From assembly GCA_963797675.1 (NCBI GenBank), contig CAWCQQ010000002.1, positions 2,170,001 through 2,234,000 of the forward strand: a stretch of 64,000 nt of DNA, in the 5' to 3' direction. The notes beneath the pieces were generated by a model, which was not told the origin of the DNA, ran no database searches, and saw only the letters and a program-made list of their open reading frames with translations. This document shows positions 36,163-43,684 of this stretch, in pieces (the first letter of the stretch is position 1; each line of letters starts with the position of its first letter). A program made the position numbers and the translations under genes. Origin of the DNA: DASQPR01 sp963797675 (GTDB taxonomy: Bacteria; Actinomycetota; Actinomycetes; Mycobacteriales; Micromonosporaceae).

Positions 36163-36882
36163 TCAGTGCAGCCGTGCACCGGCGGGATGCCGGTCCCGAT
36201 GAGCGAATGGTTGATCGGTACGCCACGGTCCGGCCAGCGACAGTGCCAGCGCGGCGACGACGGCCGCAATCACCAGCGTGGCCGTCAAGGCGACCGTGCG
36301 CTGTAGCCGGCCCGGAATCCTCCGGCTGACAGCCGGTACGACGGTCAGCCGCAGCGCGGGGATCAGCCGGCCGAGCGTGTGGATGCCGGTCGCGGCGGCC
36401 CAGAGGATGAACGACGCCTTGTGGATGTTGAGCACGCTGAGCCCGAGAGGCCCGGCGAACAGGTTCTGCCGGGCGCTCTCCGGACTGATCAGGATCAGCC
36501 AGACGCCGGAACCGAGGACGGCCAGAGTGGAAAAGATCACCAACGGTCCCAGGATCCGCAGCACCAGCGGCGGCGGTCCGGCGACCCGGTACGGCCGATT
36601 GCCGGCGTAGTAGCGGACGATCCGCCACCCGGTCGTCGCGGTCTTGAGCAGCGCCGGTGGGATCAGCAGCACGCCGATCACGACGTGCCAGCTCAGCAGA
36701 CCGCGGACGTCGAGGACGGTGACGAGTTCGGCGAGGAATAGCAGGAGCAGCAGCAGGCCGGTCCACGCGGTCAGCCGAGCGTTGCCGGCCGGTCCGCCGG
36801 TGCCCTCGAGGACGGCATCGTCGCGGTGTGATCGACCGATCGCCTCGGTGACGAAGTCGTCGGCCGCATCGCGCAGCACCAT
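36163..36882 (-). CDS. Cytochrome b561-like membrane protein
   Basis: Protein of 239 aa with about five helices. LLSWHVVIGVLLIPPALLK, NIHKASFILWAAATGIHTLGRL and related segments place His residues in helices as expected for b-heme ligation. Helix arrangement resembles the cytochrome b561/DUF4405 groups. It is first in the minus arm of the redox cluster, directly next to the divergent regulatory region. Confidence 0.75.
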   Translation of the reverse strand: MVLRDAADDFVTEAIGRSHRDDAVLEGTGGPAGNARLTAWTGLLLLLLFLAELVTVLDVRGLLSWHVVIGVLLIPPALLKTATTGWRIVRYYAGNRPYRVAGPPPLVLRILGPLVIFSTLAVLGSGVWLILISPESARQNLFAGPLGLSVLNIHKASFILWAAATGIHTLGRLIPALRLTVVPAVSRRIPGRLQRTVALTATLVIAAVVAALALSLAGPWRTDQPFAHRDRHPAGARLH

Positions 36883-36940
36883 GCGTACCCCCGCGTCTGT
36901 ATGTGTTCGGTGTTGACCGGGCTCGACTATGGCTGACGAT

Positions 36941-36958
36941 TCTTAACGTTGTCTAAGA
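36941..36958. promoter_or_regulatory. Regulatory element TCTTAA-N5-TCTAAGA (site 1)
   Basis: Between the divergent arms, 59 bp from the minus-arm start. Half-sites TCTTAA and TCTAAG repeat with an 11-bp period, typical of OmpR-family sites. All 13 fixed positions recur at 40378-40395. Confidence 0.55.
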
Positions 36959-36996
36959 ACGACGGCCGTGGCCTGAAAGCCACCTGAGGGACAAAC

Positions 36997-37020
36997 GTTC
37001 TCAATCCGTTTCTTAGAAGG
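36997..37020. promoter_or_regulatory. Degenerate copy of the regulatory element (site 2)
   Basis: TTCTCAA and TTCTTAGAA half-sites lie close together, 57 bp before the plus-arm start. Spacing differs by about 1 bp from site 1, so it is a weaker candidate. Confidence 0.3.
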
Positions 37021-37076
37021 CTCTGCAGTTTGCCTGCCACGGTTGATGGCACACGCACTGATCATGGGAGGCCACG

Positions 37077-37361
37077 ATGCATCGAGATGACGCGCTCGTC
37101 CGCGCAAGATCGGTAACTGCCGGACTGGCCGGCATCAGCCTGGTGGGCGTCGTCGCCGTCGCTGGACTCGCTCACGCCGCGACAGCCGCACATCGGTCGG
37201 CCGGCCCGGCACCGGCGGCGCCGAACCCGCCGGTCAACGCGCCAGCGGCCACGCCGACACATGCCAGCCCCGGGCGAACCGCTACCGTCCACCCGTCGCC
37301 GACCCCACGTCCCCACCACACGAGGACCCAACCGCCGGTCGCGACCTCGGGAGGCTCGTGA
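37077..37361 (+). CDS. Small membrane-anchored Ala/Pro-rich protein
   Basis: Peptide of 94 aa: one hydrophobic segment (AGLAGISLVGVVAVAGLAHAA, about 16-36) and a Pro/Ala/His/Thr-rich extracytoplasmic tail. GGGAGG lies 5 nt before ATG 37077. First gene of the plus arm, 3 bp before apbE. No catalytic motif; it may be an assembly or anchoring factor (inference). Confidence 0.65.
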   Translation: MHRDDALVRARSVTAGLAGISLVGVVAVAGLAHAATAAHRSAGPAPAAPNPPVNAPAATPTHASPGRTATVHPSPTPRPHHTRTQPPVATSGGS

Positions 37362-37364
37362 GCG

Positions 37365-38288
37365 ATGCCACTCGTGGAAACCCTGCCGGTCGGGGACGGC
37401 TGCGCCCAATGGGACGTATGGGGCACGGTTGCTCGGATCGTGGTGACCGACCCAGCCAAGCTGCCTGCCGCGACCGAGTTGGTCCGCGCGGAACTGGCCG
37501 CCGTCGATGCCGCTTGCAGCCGGTTTCGACCCGATTCGGAACTCGTACGCGCCTGTGCCGCGTCCGGTCGACCGATCCGGATCAGCCCGCTGCTCGCCGA
37601 ACTGATCACCGTCGCGCTGTCCGCCGCAGAGGCGACGGACGGTGATGTCGATCCGACGCTCGGCAGTTCGCTGGCCGCGCTCGGCTACGACCGGGACTTC
37701 GCGGCGCTGGCCGGGCGAGTGGACGCCGCCGGGGAAATCCTCGTCCGGCCCACCGTCGACTGGCGCCGGATCGCGCTCGACGGGACGCGGTTGACCGTGC
37801 CCGCCGGGACGCTTATCGATCTCGGTGCCACCGCTAAGGCATGGGCCGCCGATCGGTGTGCCGAAATCGTCGCTCGACAATGCGGGATCGGCGCGCTGGT
37901 CGCACTCGGAGGGGACATCGCCACCGCCGGTTCGGCGCCGGATGGATGGGACATCCTGGTCCAGGACGGTACGGGCGAGCCGGCCTGCACCGTGACGCTG
38001 CCCGCCGGCTGCGCGATCGCCACATCCAGCACGATCAGCCGCAACTGGCAGCGTGCCACGCGGACCATGCACCACATTCTCGACCCGCGGACCGGCTATC
38101 CGGCCATCCCGATATGGCGAACCGCAACGGCCGTGGCATACCGGTGCGTGGATGCGAACACGGTGACGACCGCGGCCGTCGTGCGCGGTCCGCGGACGCC
38201 GGCGTGGCTACGGCAGCTGGGCGTGGCAGCCCGACTGGTCGCCGCGGACGGGTCCGTGGTCACGTTCGGAGGCTGGTCGTCACCGTGA
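37365..38288 (+). CDS. apbE: FAD:protein FMN transferase (ApbE family)
   Basis: Flavin transferase of 307 aa. It cleaves FAD and attaches FMN to Thr in SGAT-type motifs. Seen: LIDLGATAKAWAADRCAEI near 164-182, VALGGDIATAG, HHILDPRTGYPA and the metal-site region VDANTVTTAAVV (usually ADALST-A). No clear signal peptide, unlike Gram-negative ApbE. The only obvious target in the window is the FMN-binding protein at 34235-34714 in the opposite arm. The stop overlaps the next GTG. Confidence 0.92.
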   Translation: MPLVETLPVGDGCAQWDVWGTVARIVVTDPAKLPAATELVRAELAAVDAACSRFRPDSELVRACAASGRPIRISPLLAELITVALSAAEATDGDVDPTLGSSLAALGYDRDFAALAGRVDAAGEILVRPTVDWRRIALDGTRLTVPAGTLIDLGATAKAWAADRCAEIVARQCGIGALVALGGDIATAGSAPDGWDILVQDGTGEPACTVTLPAGCAIATSSTISRNWQRATRTMHHILDPRTGYPAIPIWRTATAVAYRCVDANTVTTAAVVRGPRTPAWLRQLGVAARLVAADGSVVTFGGWSSP

Positions 38289-38902
38289 CCAACGCAGCCT
38301 GGTACGTCGCCCGCGGCACCGGCGTCGTGTCGCTCGTCCTGTTGACCGTCGTGATGGTCCTCGGCGTCGGCAGCCGATCCGGCCGGCCGGTCTTCGGACT
38401 GCCCCGGTTCGCGGTCAGCCTCGTTCATCGCAACGCATCGCTGCTCGCGACGGTGCTCGTCGCCCTGCACGTCGGCACACTGTTGATCGACCCGTACGCG
38501 CAGCTGCGACTCGTCGACATCGTGATCCCGTTCGCCGCGCCCTACCGGACCGCCTGGGTCGGACTCGGCACGATCACGTTGGATCTCATCGTGGCGCTCG
38601 TCGTCACGAGTCTGCTTCGGCAACGGATCGGGCCGCGCGCGTGGCGAGCCGTGCATTGGCTGGCGTACGCGGCGTGGCCGATCGCGTGGCTGCATGGCAT
38701 CGGTACTGGAACCGATCGTGGTACGGCCTGGTACTTCTGGATCGCGATCGCCACCGCAGCCATCGTCGTGGCGGCGGTCGGCTGGCGCCTGGCCGGTGGG
38801 TTCACCACGCTGGGCGGCCGTCGTGAGCCGAAACGGATCCCGGACGTGCTGAACCCGGACGCGCGACCACAGACAACCACCTACCGCGGAGGTACCCGGT
38901 GA
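38285..38902 (+). CDS. Ferric-reductase-like transmembrane protein (heme b domain only)
   Basis: Protein of 205 aa with about five or six helices. SLVHRNASLLATVLVALHVGTLL and RAVHWLAYAAWPIAWLHGIGTG carry paired His residues as in the FRD domain, but there is no FAD/NAD(P)H domain. It may hand electrons between the NuoF-like/ferredoxin proteins and the outer flavoprotein. GTG 38285 overlaps the apbE stop and its own stop overlaps the next GTG. Confidence 0.85.
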   Translation: MTNAAWYVARGTGVVSLVLLTVVMVLGVGSRSGRPVFGLPRFAVSLVHRNASLLATVLVALHVGTLLIDPYAQLRLVDIVIPFAAPYRTAWVGLGTITLDLIVALVVTSLLRQRIGPRAWRAVHWLAYAAWPIAWLHGIGTGTDRGTAWYFWIAIATAAIVVAAVGWRLAGGFTTLGGRREPKRIPDVLNPDARPQTTTYRGGTR

Positions 38903-40125
38903 TCAGCACGGCCGACAGTGTCTTTGCCGCTCCACGCCCCGGCGCCACTGGTCGTCATCGCGTGCTCATCGACGGAACGACGTCGATCGGATCGCACCTC
39001 CATCGGCATGGGCCGCTTCCCACCACGTCCGGGCCGGAGATCCGTGCGATGGTGACCGCATCCGGCCTTACCGGCCGGGGTGGCGCCGGCTTCCCCACCG
39101 GTCGCAAACTCGATGCGGTGGCCGCCGGAGAACGCCCGGTTGTGATAGCGAACGCGGCCGAGGGCGAGCCGGCGAGCAGCAAGGATCGCAATCTGCTCAC
39201 GTACGTTCCGCACCTCGTGATCGACGGTCTGGTGCTTGCCGCCCGCGCGGTCGGTGCCGACGAGGCTCATATCTACCTCCCGGCGTCGCTGGCCGACGCC
39301 GTCCATCGTGCGTTTGCCGAACGGCGGGATCGGGTGCCGGTGACGGTTCACATCGCACCGGACGCATTCGTCGTCGGCGAGGAGTCCGCGGTCGTGTCCG
39401 CTGTCGGCGGCGGCAGACCGATACCGCAGGACAAGGCCGTACGGATCGTGGAACGCGGTCTGCACGGCCGGCCGACGCTCGTCCAGAACGTCGAGACGCT
39501 CGCGCACCTCGCGTTGATCGTCCGGTACGGCCCGGCCTGGTTCCGGAGCCAGGGCACGGCGGCGGAACCCGGAACGTTCCTGGCCACGATCAGCGGAGTG
39601 GTCACCGATCCCGGCGTGTACGAGTTCCCGTACGGCGTACGGCTCGCGGATCTCCTCGCCACGGCTGGCGGCGTGACGGATCGGCTTCGCGCCGTCTTGA
39701 TCGGCGGCTATCACGGTGCGTGGATCCCGCCCGATCCCGATCTCGCCGTCAGCCGTGCCGGACTCGGCCGGTACGACGCGACGCCCGGCGCAGGCATCGT
39801 CCACGCCCTGCCGTACGGCTCGTGTGGCCTGCTCGCCACAGCCGGCGTCGTGTCGTATCTAGCGGCCGAGAGCGCTGGGCAGTGCGGACCGTGTATCAAT
39901 GGGATGCCCCGGATCGCCGAGACGTTCCAGGTACTCGCCCGCCGCGACGCGGATCCACATCTGGTGGCCGATCTCGAGCGTCTCGGCCGGTTGGTGAGCG
40001 GTCGTGGTGCCTGCAAGCATCCGGACGGCACCGTGCGGCTCGTCCGGAGCAGCCTGTGGATGTTCGCCGACGAGGTGCGAGATCACATTGCCGGTCGATG
40101 CGTCGAGGACGGGGGAGATCGATGA
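38899..40125 (+). CDS. NuoF-like NADH-binding flavo-iron-sulfur protein
   Basis: Protein of 408 aa related to complex I NuoF. GLTGRGGAGFPTGRKLDAV (NADH/FMN loop, about 56-74), NAAEGEPASSKDR, then an SLBB-like region (SGVVTDPGVYEFPYGVRLADLLATAGG) and a C-terminal iron-sulfur region with SAGQCGPCINGMP and later GACKHPDG. Compared with canonical NuoF (SCGKCTPC) the first cluster Cys is Ala, leaving two Cys plus the distal one. Expected to take electrons from NADH or ferredoxin. It has 4-bp overlaps with both neighbours. Confidence 0.88.
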   Translation: MISTADSVFAAPRPGATGRHRVLIDGTTSIGSHLHRHGPLPTTSGPEIRAMVTASGLTGRGGAGFPTGRKLDAVAAGERPVVIANAAEGEPASSKDRNLLTYVPHLVIDGLVLAARAVGADEAHIYLPASLADAVHRAFAERRDRVPVTVHIAPDAFVVGEESAVVSAVGGGRPIPQDKAVRIVERGLHGRPTLVQNVETLAHLALIVRYGPAWFRSQGTAAEPGTFLATISGVVTDPGVYEFPYGVRLADLLATAGGVTDRLRAVLIGGYHGAWIPPDPDLAVSRAGLGRYDATPGAGIVHALPYGSCGLLATAGVVSYLAAESAGQCGPCINGMPRIAETFQVLARRDADPHLVADLERLGRLVSGRGACKHPDGTVRLVRSSLWMFADEVRDHIAGRCVEDGGDR

Positions 40126-40364
40126 GGCTGCACATCGACTGGACGCTGTGTGACGGTCGGGGCCTCTGCGTCGAGCTCCTGCCCGAAGTCCTCACCGAGG
40201 ACGACTGGGGCTATCCGGCCGCGTACGCCGGGGACGGCAACGACTCCGGGAACGGCAACGACTCCGGGAACGGCAATGACATCACGTTGCCACGTGACAT
40301 CGTCGCCCATGCCCAACGCGCGATCGCTCAGTGCCCGAGGTCGGCGCTGCGGATGACGCGCTGA
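40122..40364 (+). CDS. 3Fe-4S-type ferredoxin with Gly-Asn-Asp repeat insert
   Basis: Small ferredoxin of 80 aa. DWTLCDGRGLCVELLPEVL has C-x5-C and AIAQCPRSALRM the distal C-P, the three-Cys layout of 3Fe-4S ferredoxins. Between them residues about 38-53 are a low-complexity GNDSGN repeat encoded by an 18-bp tandem repeat. ATG 40122 overlaps the NuoF-like stop. Likely the soluble electron carrier of the cluster. Confidence 0.88.
   Translation: MRLHIDWTLCDGRGLCVELLPEVLTEDDWGYPAAYAGDGNDSGNGNDSGNGNDITLPRDIVAHAQRAIAQCPRSALRMTR
40236..40280 (+). repeat. 18-bp tandem repeat inside the ferredoxin gene, 2.5 copies
   Basis: Unit GGCAACGACTCCGGGAAC, two identical copies plus half a copy with one change. 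It encodes the GNDSGN insert and keeps the reading frame. Confidence 0.9.
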
Positions 40365-40377
40365 GAGCACAACGCAA

Positions 40378-40395
40378 TCTTAAATTCGTCTAAGA
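40378..40395. promoter_or_regulatory. Regulatory element TCTTAA-N5-TCTAAGA (site 3)
   Basis: Same 13 fixed positions as site 1, but 13 bp after the ferredoxin stop, with only a short gap and a strong hairpin downstream. It could drive a small RNA or define the cluster edge. Confidence 0.5.
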
Positions 40396-40517
40396 GTTGC
40401 CTGGAAGGATCCTGTGCACGATTCGTTCGCGTACTACGTGGTCGGCGGAAGCAGGTGCCATGTCAGACCCAGGTCCGATGCAGACGGGCCGTGCGCGTAC
40501 GCCTCCTTGGGGGAGGC

Positions 40518-40554
40518 GAAACGGGGTGCTCGGGTTCGCCGGGCACCCCGTTTC
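40518..40554. terminator. Strong bidirectional terminator
   Basis: GAAACGGGGTGC pairs perfectly with GCACCCCGTTTC across a 13-nt loop. A second hairpin (CGCCTCC/GGAGGCG, 40500-40518) abuts it. It separates the plus arm of the redox cluster from the convergent gene ending at 40592. Confidence 0.85.
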
Positions 40555-40591
40555 ATATGCCTCTGGTGCGGCTAGACCAGATGGGGGCGGA

Positions 40592-41662
40592 TCAGGTGAC
40601 GATCGCGTGCGAGTTCTCGCAAGCGCTGTTCAGGTTCGACCAGGTGCCCTGCATCGCGAACGAGCCGGTCGAGAACGCGACGTCCCTGGCGCCGCCGGTG
40701 CCGCCGACGCCGACCCACGCGCACTTGTCGGCGTTCTCCTCACCGGTGCTGTCCGTCCAGCCACCGGCGGGGTTCTGGTCGGTGATGGTCTCCGAGTACT
40801 CGTGGCCCATCACGATCGTGACGCCGTCGAGCGTGCCGGCCGAGCCCGCGTTGACGTAGTTCTGGCCGCAGCTCGTGCCCATGTCCGTGACGTAGGGCGC
40901 GTTGGTGAACGCGATGTCGCCGTACGGCGAGGTGACACCGACGTACGGGTCGCCGTTGTAGTCGTGCCAGGCGCAGAAGCCGCCGTTGGGTGTGTTGAAG
41001 CCGTCCGGGTGAGTGCCGGTCGGGGACACGACAACATACTGCGAGTCGCGGTTCGAGGCGGCGGTCGTGTTGCCGAAGTGGCCGGCTGCCTTGACTGCCT
41101 CGGTGCCGAGCTGGAACGCGGTCGCGTTGCTCGGAGACGCAGCGGACGTGTCCTCCCAGACACCGGCAAGCACGACACCGCTCGGGTACGCCACGTGCGG
41201 ATTAGCGGCCGGACAGGTCGTCGCACCGACGGCAACACCCTCGCAGTACTGCGTCATGACGCCGGACCACAGCTCGCCGTTGGTGCCGAGGCCCTTGTAC
41301 ATCGCCTGCAGGCGTGCAGCCATGCCCTTCGAGTCGCCGCTGAAGGTGGCGTAGCCGTTGCCATCGGTGCTCTGCGTGCCCCACTGGGAGCCGTAGAACA
41401 CGACGTAGACCTTCTCCGTGGCGGTGGTGACACCGATGCCGTCGACCCCTCCGCCGTACTTCAGCTGCCTCGTGCGGGCCAGCGGCTTGACGGCAGCGCC
41501 CTTGGCGCTGTGGGTCGACATCATCACGCGGTGCGAGACGACAGGTGCCTTGACGGCGGCCGCGGCCGGGGGTGCCGACACGAGCGCCGTGAATGTCGCG
41601 GCGGTGGCCGCGGCAAGGATCGCGAAGCCGGTTCGGGCGACGCGACGGTGAGCGAAGTGCAT
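40592..41662 (-). CDS. Secreted metallopeptidase-like protein (HExxE motif)
   Basis: Secreted protein of 356 aa. Signal peptide: basic start MHFAHRRVARTG, hydrophobic FAILAAATAATFTALVSA, then APPAAAA. The mature part has VYVVFYGSQWG early and VTIVMGHEYSETITDQNPAGGW followed by GEENADKCAW near the end. The HE-x-x-E with a later Glu/Asp is like the putative zinc site of EXORDIUM/PHI-1-like and related secreted proteins. Classic HExxH is absent, so activity is uncertain. ATG 41662 has AGGGA 6 nt upstream; ATG 41677 is an alternative. Confidence 0.7.
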   Translation of the reverse strand: MHFAHRRVARTGFAILAAATAATFTALVSAPPAAAAVKAPVVSHRVMMSTHSAKGAAVKPLARTRQLKYGGGVDGIGVTTATEKVYVVFYGSQWGTQSTDGNGYATFSGDSKGMAARLQAMYKGLGTNGELWSGVMTQYCEGVAVGATTCPAANPHVAYPSGVVLAGVWEDTSAASPSNATAFQLGTEAVKAAGHFGNTTAASNRDSQYVVVSPTGTHPDGFNTPNGGFCAWHDYNGDPYVGVTSPYGDIAFTNAPYVTDMGTSCGQNYVNAGSAGTLDGVTIVMGHEYSETITDQNPAGGWTDSTGEENADKCAWVGVGGTGGARDVAFSTGSFAMQGTWSNLNSACENSHAIVT

Positions 41663-41905
41663 TTCTGTTCCCTTCATGGGGGTCAAGGCGAGCAGGGGCC
41701 GGGAAAGCCGCCCAGAGATCGCCTGGTCTGAGGGCGGCTCCACTAAGGCGTCGACATCTGTCGATGTCATTCTTAATGTTGAAATACCGTAAATGGCAGG
41801 AGTCTATTTTGATAGATCGAAATATGTGGATGTATTGACTATGCGTGAACACTCATATGAGGAATGTCAGGTATTACCGAAACGCTGGCGAAGAACCCAC
41901 AGCAA

Positions 41906-41938
41906 AGAGCGACCACCTACCGGATAGGTGGTCGCTCT
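41906..41938. terminator. Terminator hairpin after the lipoprotein gene
   Basis: AGAGCGACCACCTA pairs perfectly (14 bp) with TAGGTGGTCGCTCT over a 5-nt loop, about 20 bp past the stop at 41959. The 243 bp between it and ATG 41662 are unusually A/T-rich and should hold the protease promoter. Confidence 0.85.
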
Positions 41939-41958
41939 GGTGGGTTAGCCGGTGCGGA

Positions 41959-42396
41959 TTACCGGACGATGACCGTCATCGTGAAGACGCCGGACGGGCA
42001 GGATGCCGTCGTTCCGGACGCGCAGCCCGGTCCGGTCGATGACAGGACCGCGGTTCCGGGCTCGGCCGCGGCAAAGAACCCGGCGGTGACGCCGCGTGCC
42101 AGCGTCCCCTTACCGTTGGGTACAGAATGCAACGCCGAGCCGGATGCGAGGACGGGCGACCAGAGCGTGTCACCGGCGCCGTGCAGGAAAACGTCGAGTC
42201 TGGTGCCCTGGGTGAGACACAGCGTTGCGCCGCTGTCCGCCTGCGACACCGAGACCTCGGAGCCGGAGGGCGTGGTGCAGGCGGGTGTGGTGCTCGGACG
42301 CGACGGGTCGTTCGCCTGCGCAGATGCGCTGCAGCCGGTCAGAGACAGCGTCGCGAGCAGGAGCGCTGTTCCAACGCCGGACAGTCGAATATGCAT
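41959..42396 (-). CDS. Lipoprotein of unknown function (145 aa)
   Basis: Signal peptide with lipobox: GTALLLATLSLTGCSAS, Cys near residue 22. Mature part is Ser/Thr/Gly-rich with Cys pairs (PACTTPSG, ATLCLTQG, GPGCASGTTASCPSG) and ends in VFTMTVIVR, a beta-strand-like edge. The spaced Cys suggest disulfides outside the cell. It follows the beta-propeller gene by 53 bp on the same strand, probably one operon. Confidence 0.75.
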   Translation of the reverse strand: MHIRLSGVGTALLLATLSLTGCSASAQANDPSRPSTTPACTTPSGSEVSVSQADSGATLCLTQGTRLDVFLHGAGDTLWSPVLASGSALHSVPNGKGTLARGVTAGFFAAAEPGTAVLSSTGPGCASGTTASCPSGVFTMTVIVR

Positions 42397-42449
42397 ATCA
42401 GTTGGACGCGTGCCGGCCGGAGCCGGTTCCGGCCGAATGCATCTTCTGG

Positions 42450-43670
42450 CTACCTCAGGACGCCGGTGTGGCCGAGCGAGTACCGGCCGGGCTGCGGCCA
42501 GACACACAGCCCGTGCGGCTCCACCCCGACCGCGATCTTCGTATGGATGAGCTTGCCGGTGCTGGTCGAGATCGCGTACACGACGTGGTCGTAACGGCCG
42601 GACAGCCACAGAGTCTTGCCGTCCGCCGAAATGCCGCCCATGTCCGGCGAGCCGCCGCCGGGAATGTGCCACTTCGCAATCAACGCACCGGTGGCGAAGT
42701 CGAGGACCGAGATCGATCCTTCGCCACGGTTCGTGATGTAGAGATCCTTTGAGTCGCGGCTGACGTACAGACCGTGCGCACCGGCGCCGGTCGGCAGGAA
42801 CGTCGGGTTGGCGAACACGTCGTTGTGCAGGATCCACAGGCCGGAGTTCTGCATGTCGGCGATGTACCACGTACGGCCGTCCGGCGAGACCTTCACGTCC
42901 TGCGGCATCGAACCGGACTTCGGCAGGTGCAGCTGTCCGACCACGCGCTGGGTCTCGGTGTCGACCTTCAGGAGGTCGCCGGAGAACTCGCAGCTCACGA
43001 TGAAGTATCGGCCGTCGGCGGAGAAGTCGGCGTGGTTGACGCCACCGCACTGCACCGGCACGATCTTGCGGATCGCCATCGTGTGCGGGTCGCGGAAGAC
43101 GATCTGGTGGGCGGCCTCGGCCATCACGATCGCGTAGCGGCCGTCCGGGGTGAAATACAGGTTGTACGGGTCGTCGACCGGGATCGGCCTGCCGAATCGG
43201 CCGGTTGCCGCGTCGATCGGGGTGAGCGCGTTGCCGGTATCGCTGTTGACCCAGAGCGTCTTGAGGTCATAGGACGGTACGACGTGTTCCGGGCCGGCGG
43301 GCACTCGGACTGTGCGTACCACCTGAAAGGTTTTGGGGTTGATCACCGAGACGGTGTTGCTGGTGTGGTTGGGGACGTAGATCTGGGCGATATCGCCGGT
43401 CACCGCGGGGGACATCGCGTTCGGCCGGTCAGCGGCGTAGATGTCGTTGGCGACCAGCGGCGGCGGCATGCCGGGCAGGGGATCTGACGTGAGGTCCGGC
43501 GTCGCGGGCGCGATGGGCACCGAAGACATGCCAGGCATGTCCGGCATGGCCGGCATCCCTGGCATCGCAACGGGGTGCCGCGCGGGCGGTGCCGTGTCCG
43601 TGGCGCAGCTACCGGTGCCCAGCACGACGGCGACCGCGACCGCCGTCGCAAACCCGTGGCGCCAGCTCAT
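42450..43670 (-). CDS. YncE-like beta-propeller lipoprotein with Met-rich N-terminus
   Basis: Secreted protein of 406 aa. Signal peptide ending VVLGTGSC (probable lipid-anchored Cys), then an M-P-x-M repeat with five Met every third residue, then six or seven beta-propeller repeats of about 40 residues (VPNHTSNTVSVINPKTFQVV; YAIVMAEAAHQIVF; LYITNRGEGSISVLDF; WLSGRYDHVVYAI). YncE-like propellers bind partners or nucleic acid; function here unknown. Met triplet spacing is typical of Cu(I) binding (inference). ATG 43670 has GGAGG 5 nt upstream; ATG 43688 overlaps the deacetylase stop. Confidence 0.8.
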   Translation of the reverse strand: MSWRHGFATAVAVAVVLGTGSCATDTAPPARHPVAMPGMPAMPDMPGMSSVPIAPATPDLTSDPLPGMPPPLVANDIYAADRPNAMSPAVTGDIAQIYVPNHTSNTVSVINPKTFQVVRTVRVPAGPEHVVPSYDLKTLWVNSDTGNALTPIDAATGRFGRPIPVDDPYNLYFTPDGRYAIVMAEAAHQIVFRDPHTMAIRKIVPVQCGGVNHADFSADGRYFIVSCEFSGDLLKVDTETQRVVGQLHLPKSGSMPQDVKVSPDGRTWYIADMQNSGLWILHNDVFANPTFLPTGAGAHGLYVSRDSKDLYITNRGEGSISVLDFATGALIAKWHIPGGGSPDMGGISADGKTLWLSGRYDHVVYAISTSTGKLIHTKIAVGVEPHGLCVWPQPGRYSLGHTGVLR

Positions 43671-43684
43671 GTGCCTCCGCTCGG

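Noticed and set aside
40414..40578. Short frame with GGAAGGA before GTG after the ferredoxin gene
   Set aside because: It reads through both hairpins and encodes Arg/Cys-rich nonsense; the region is better explained as a terminated non-coding transcript.
40397..41731. 444-codon plus-strand frame
   Set aside because: Runs through a strong terminator and is antisense to the secreted HExxE protein.
41845..42550. Plus-strand frames over the lipoprotein gene
   Set aside because: They cross the terminator at 41906-41938 and are antisense to a lipoprotein with a clear lipobox.
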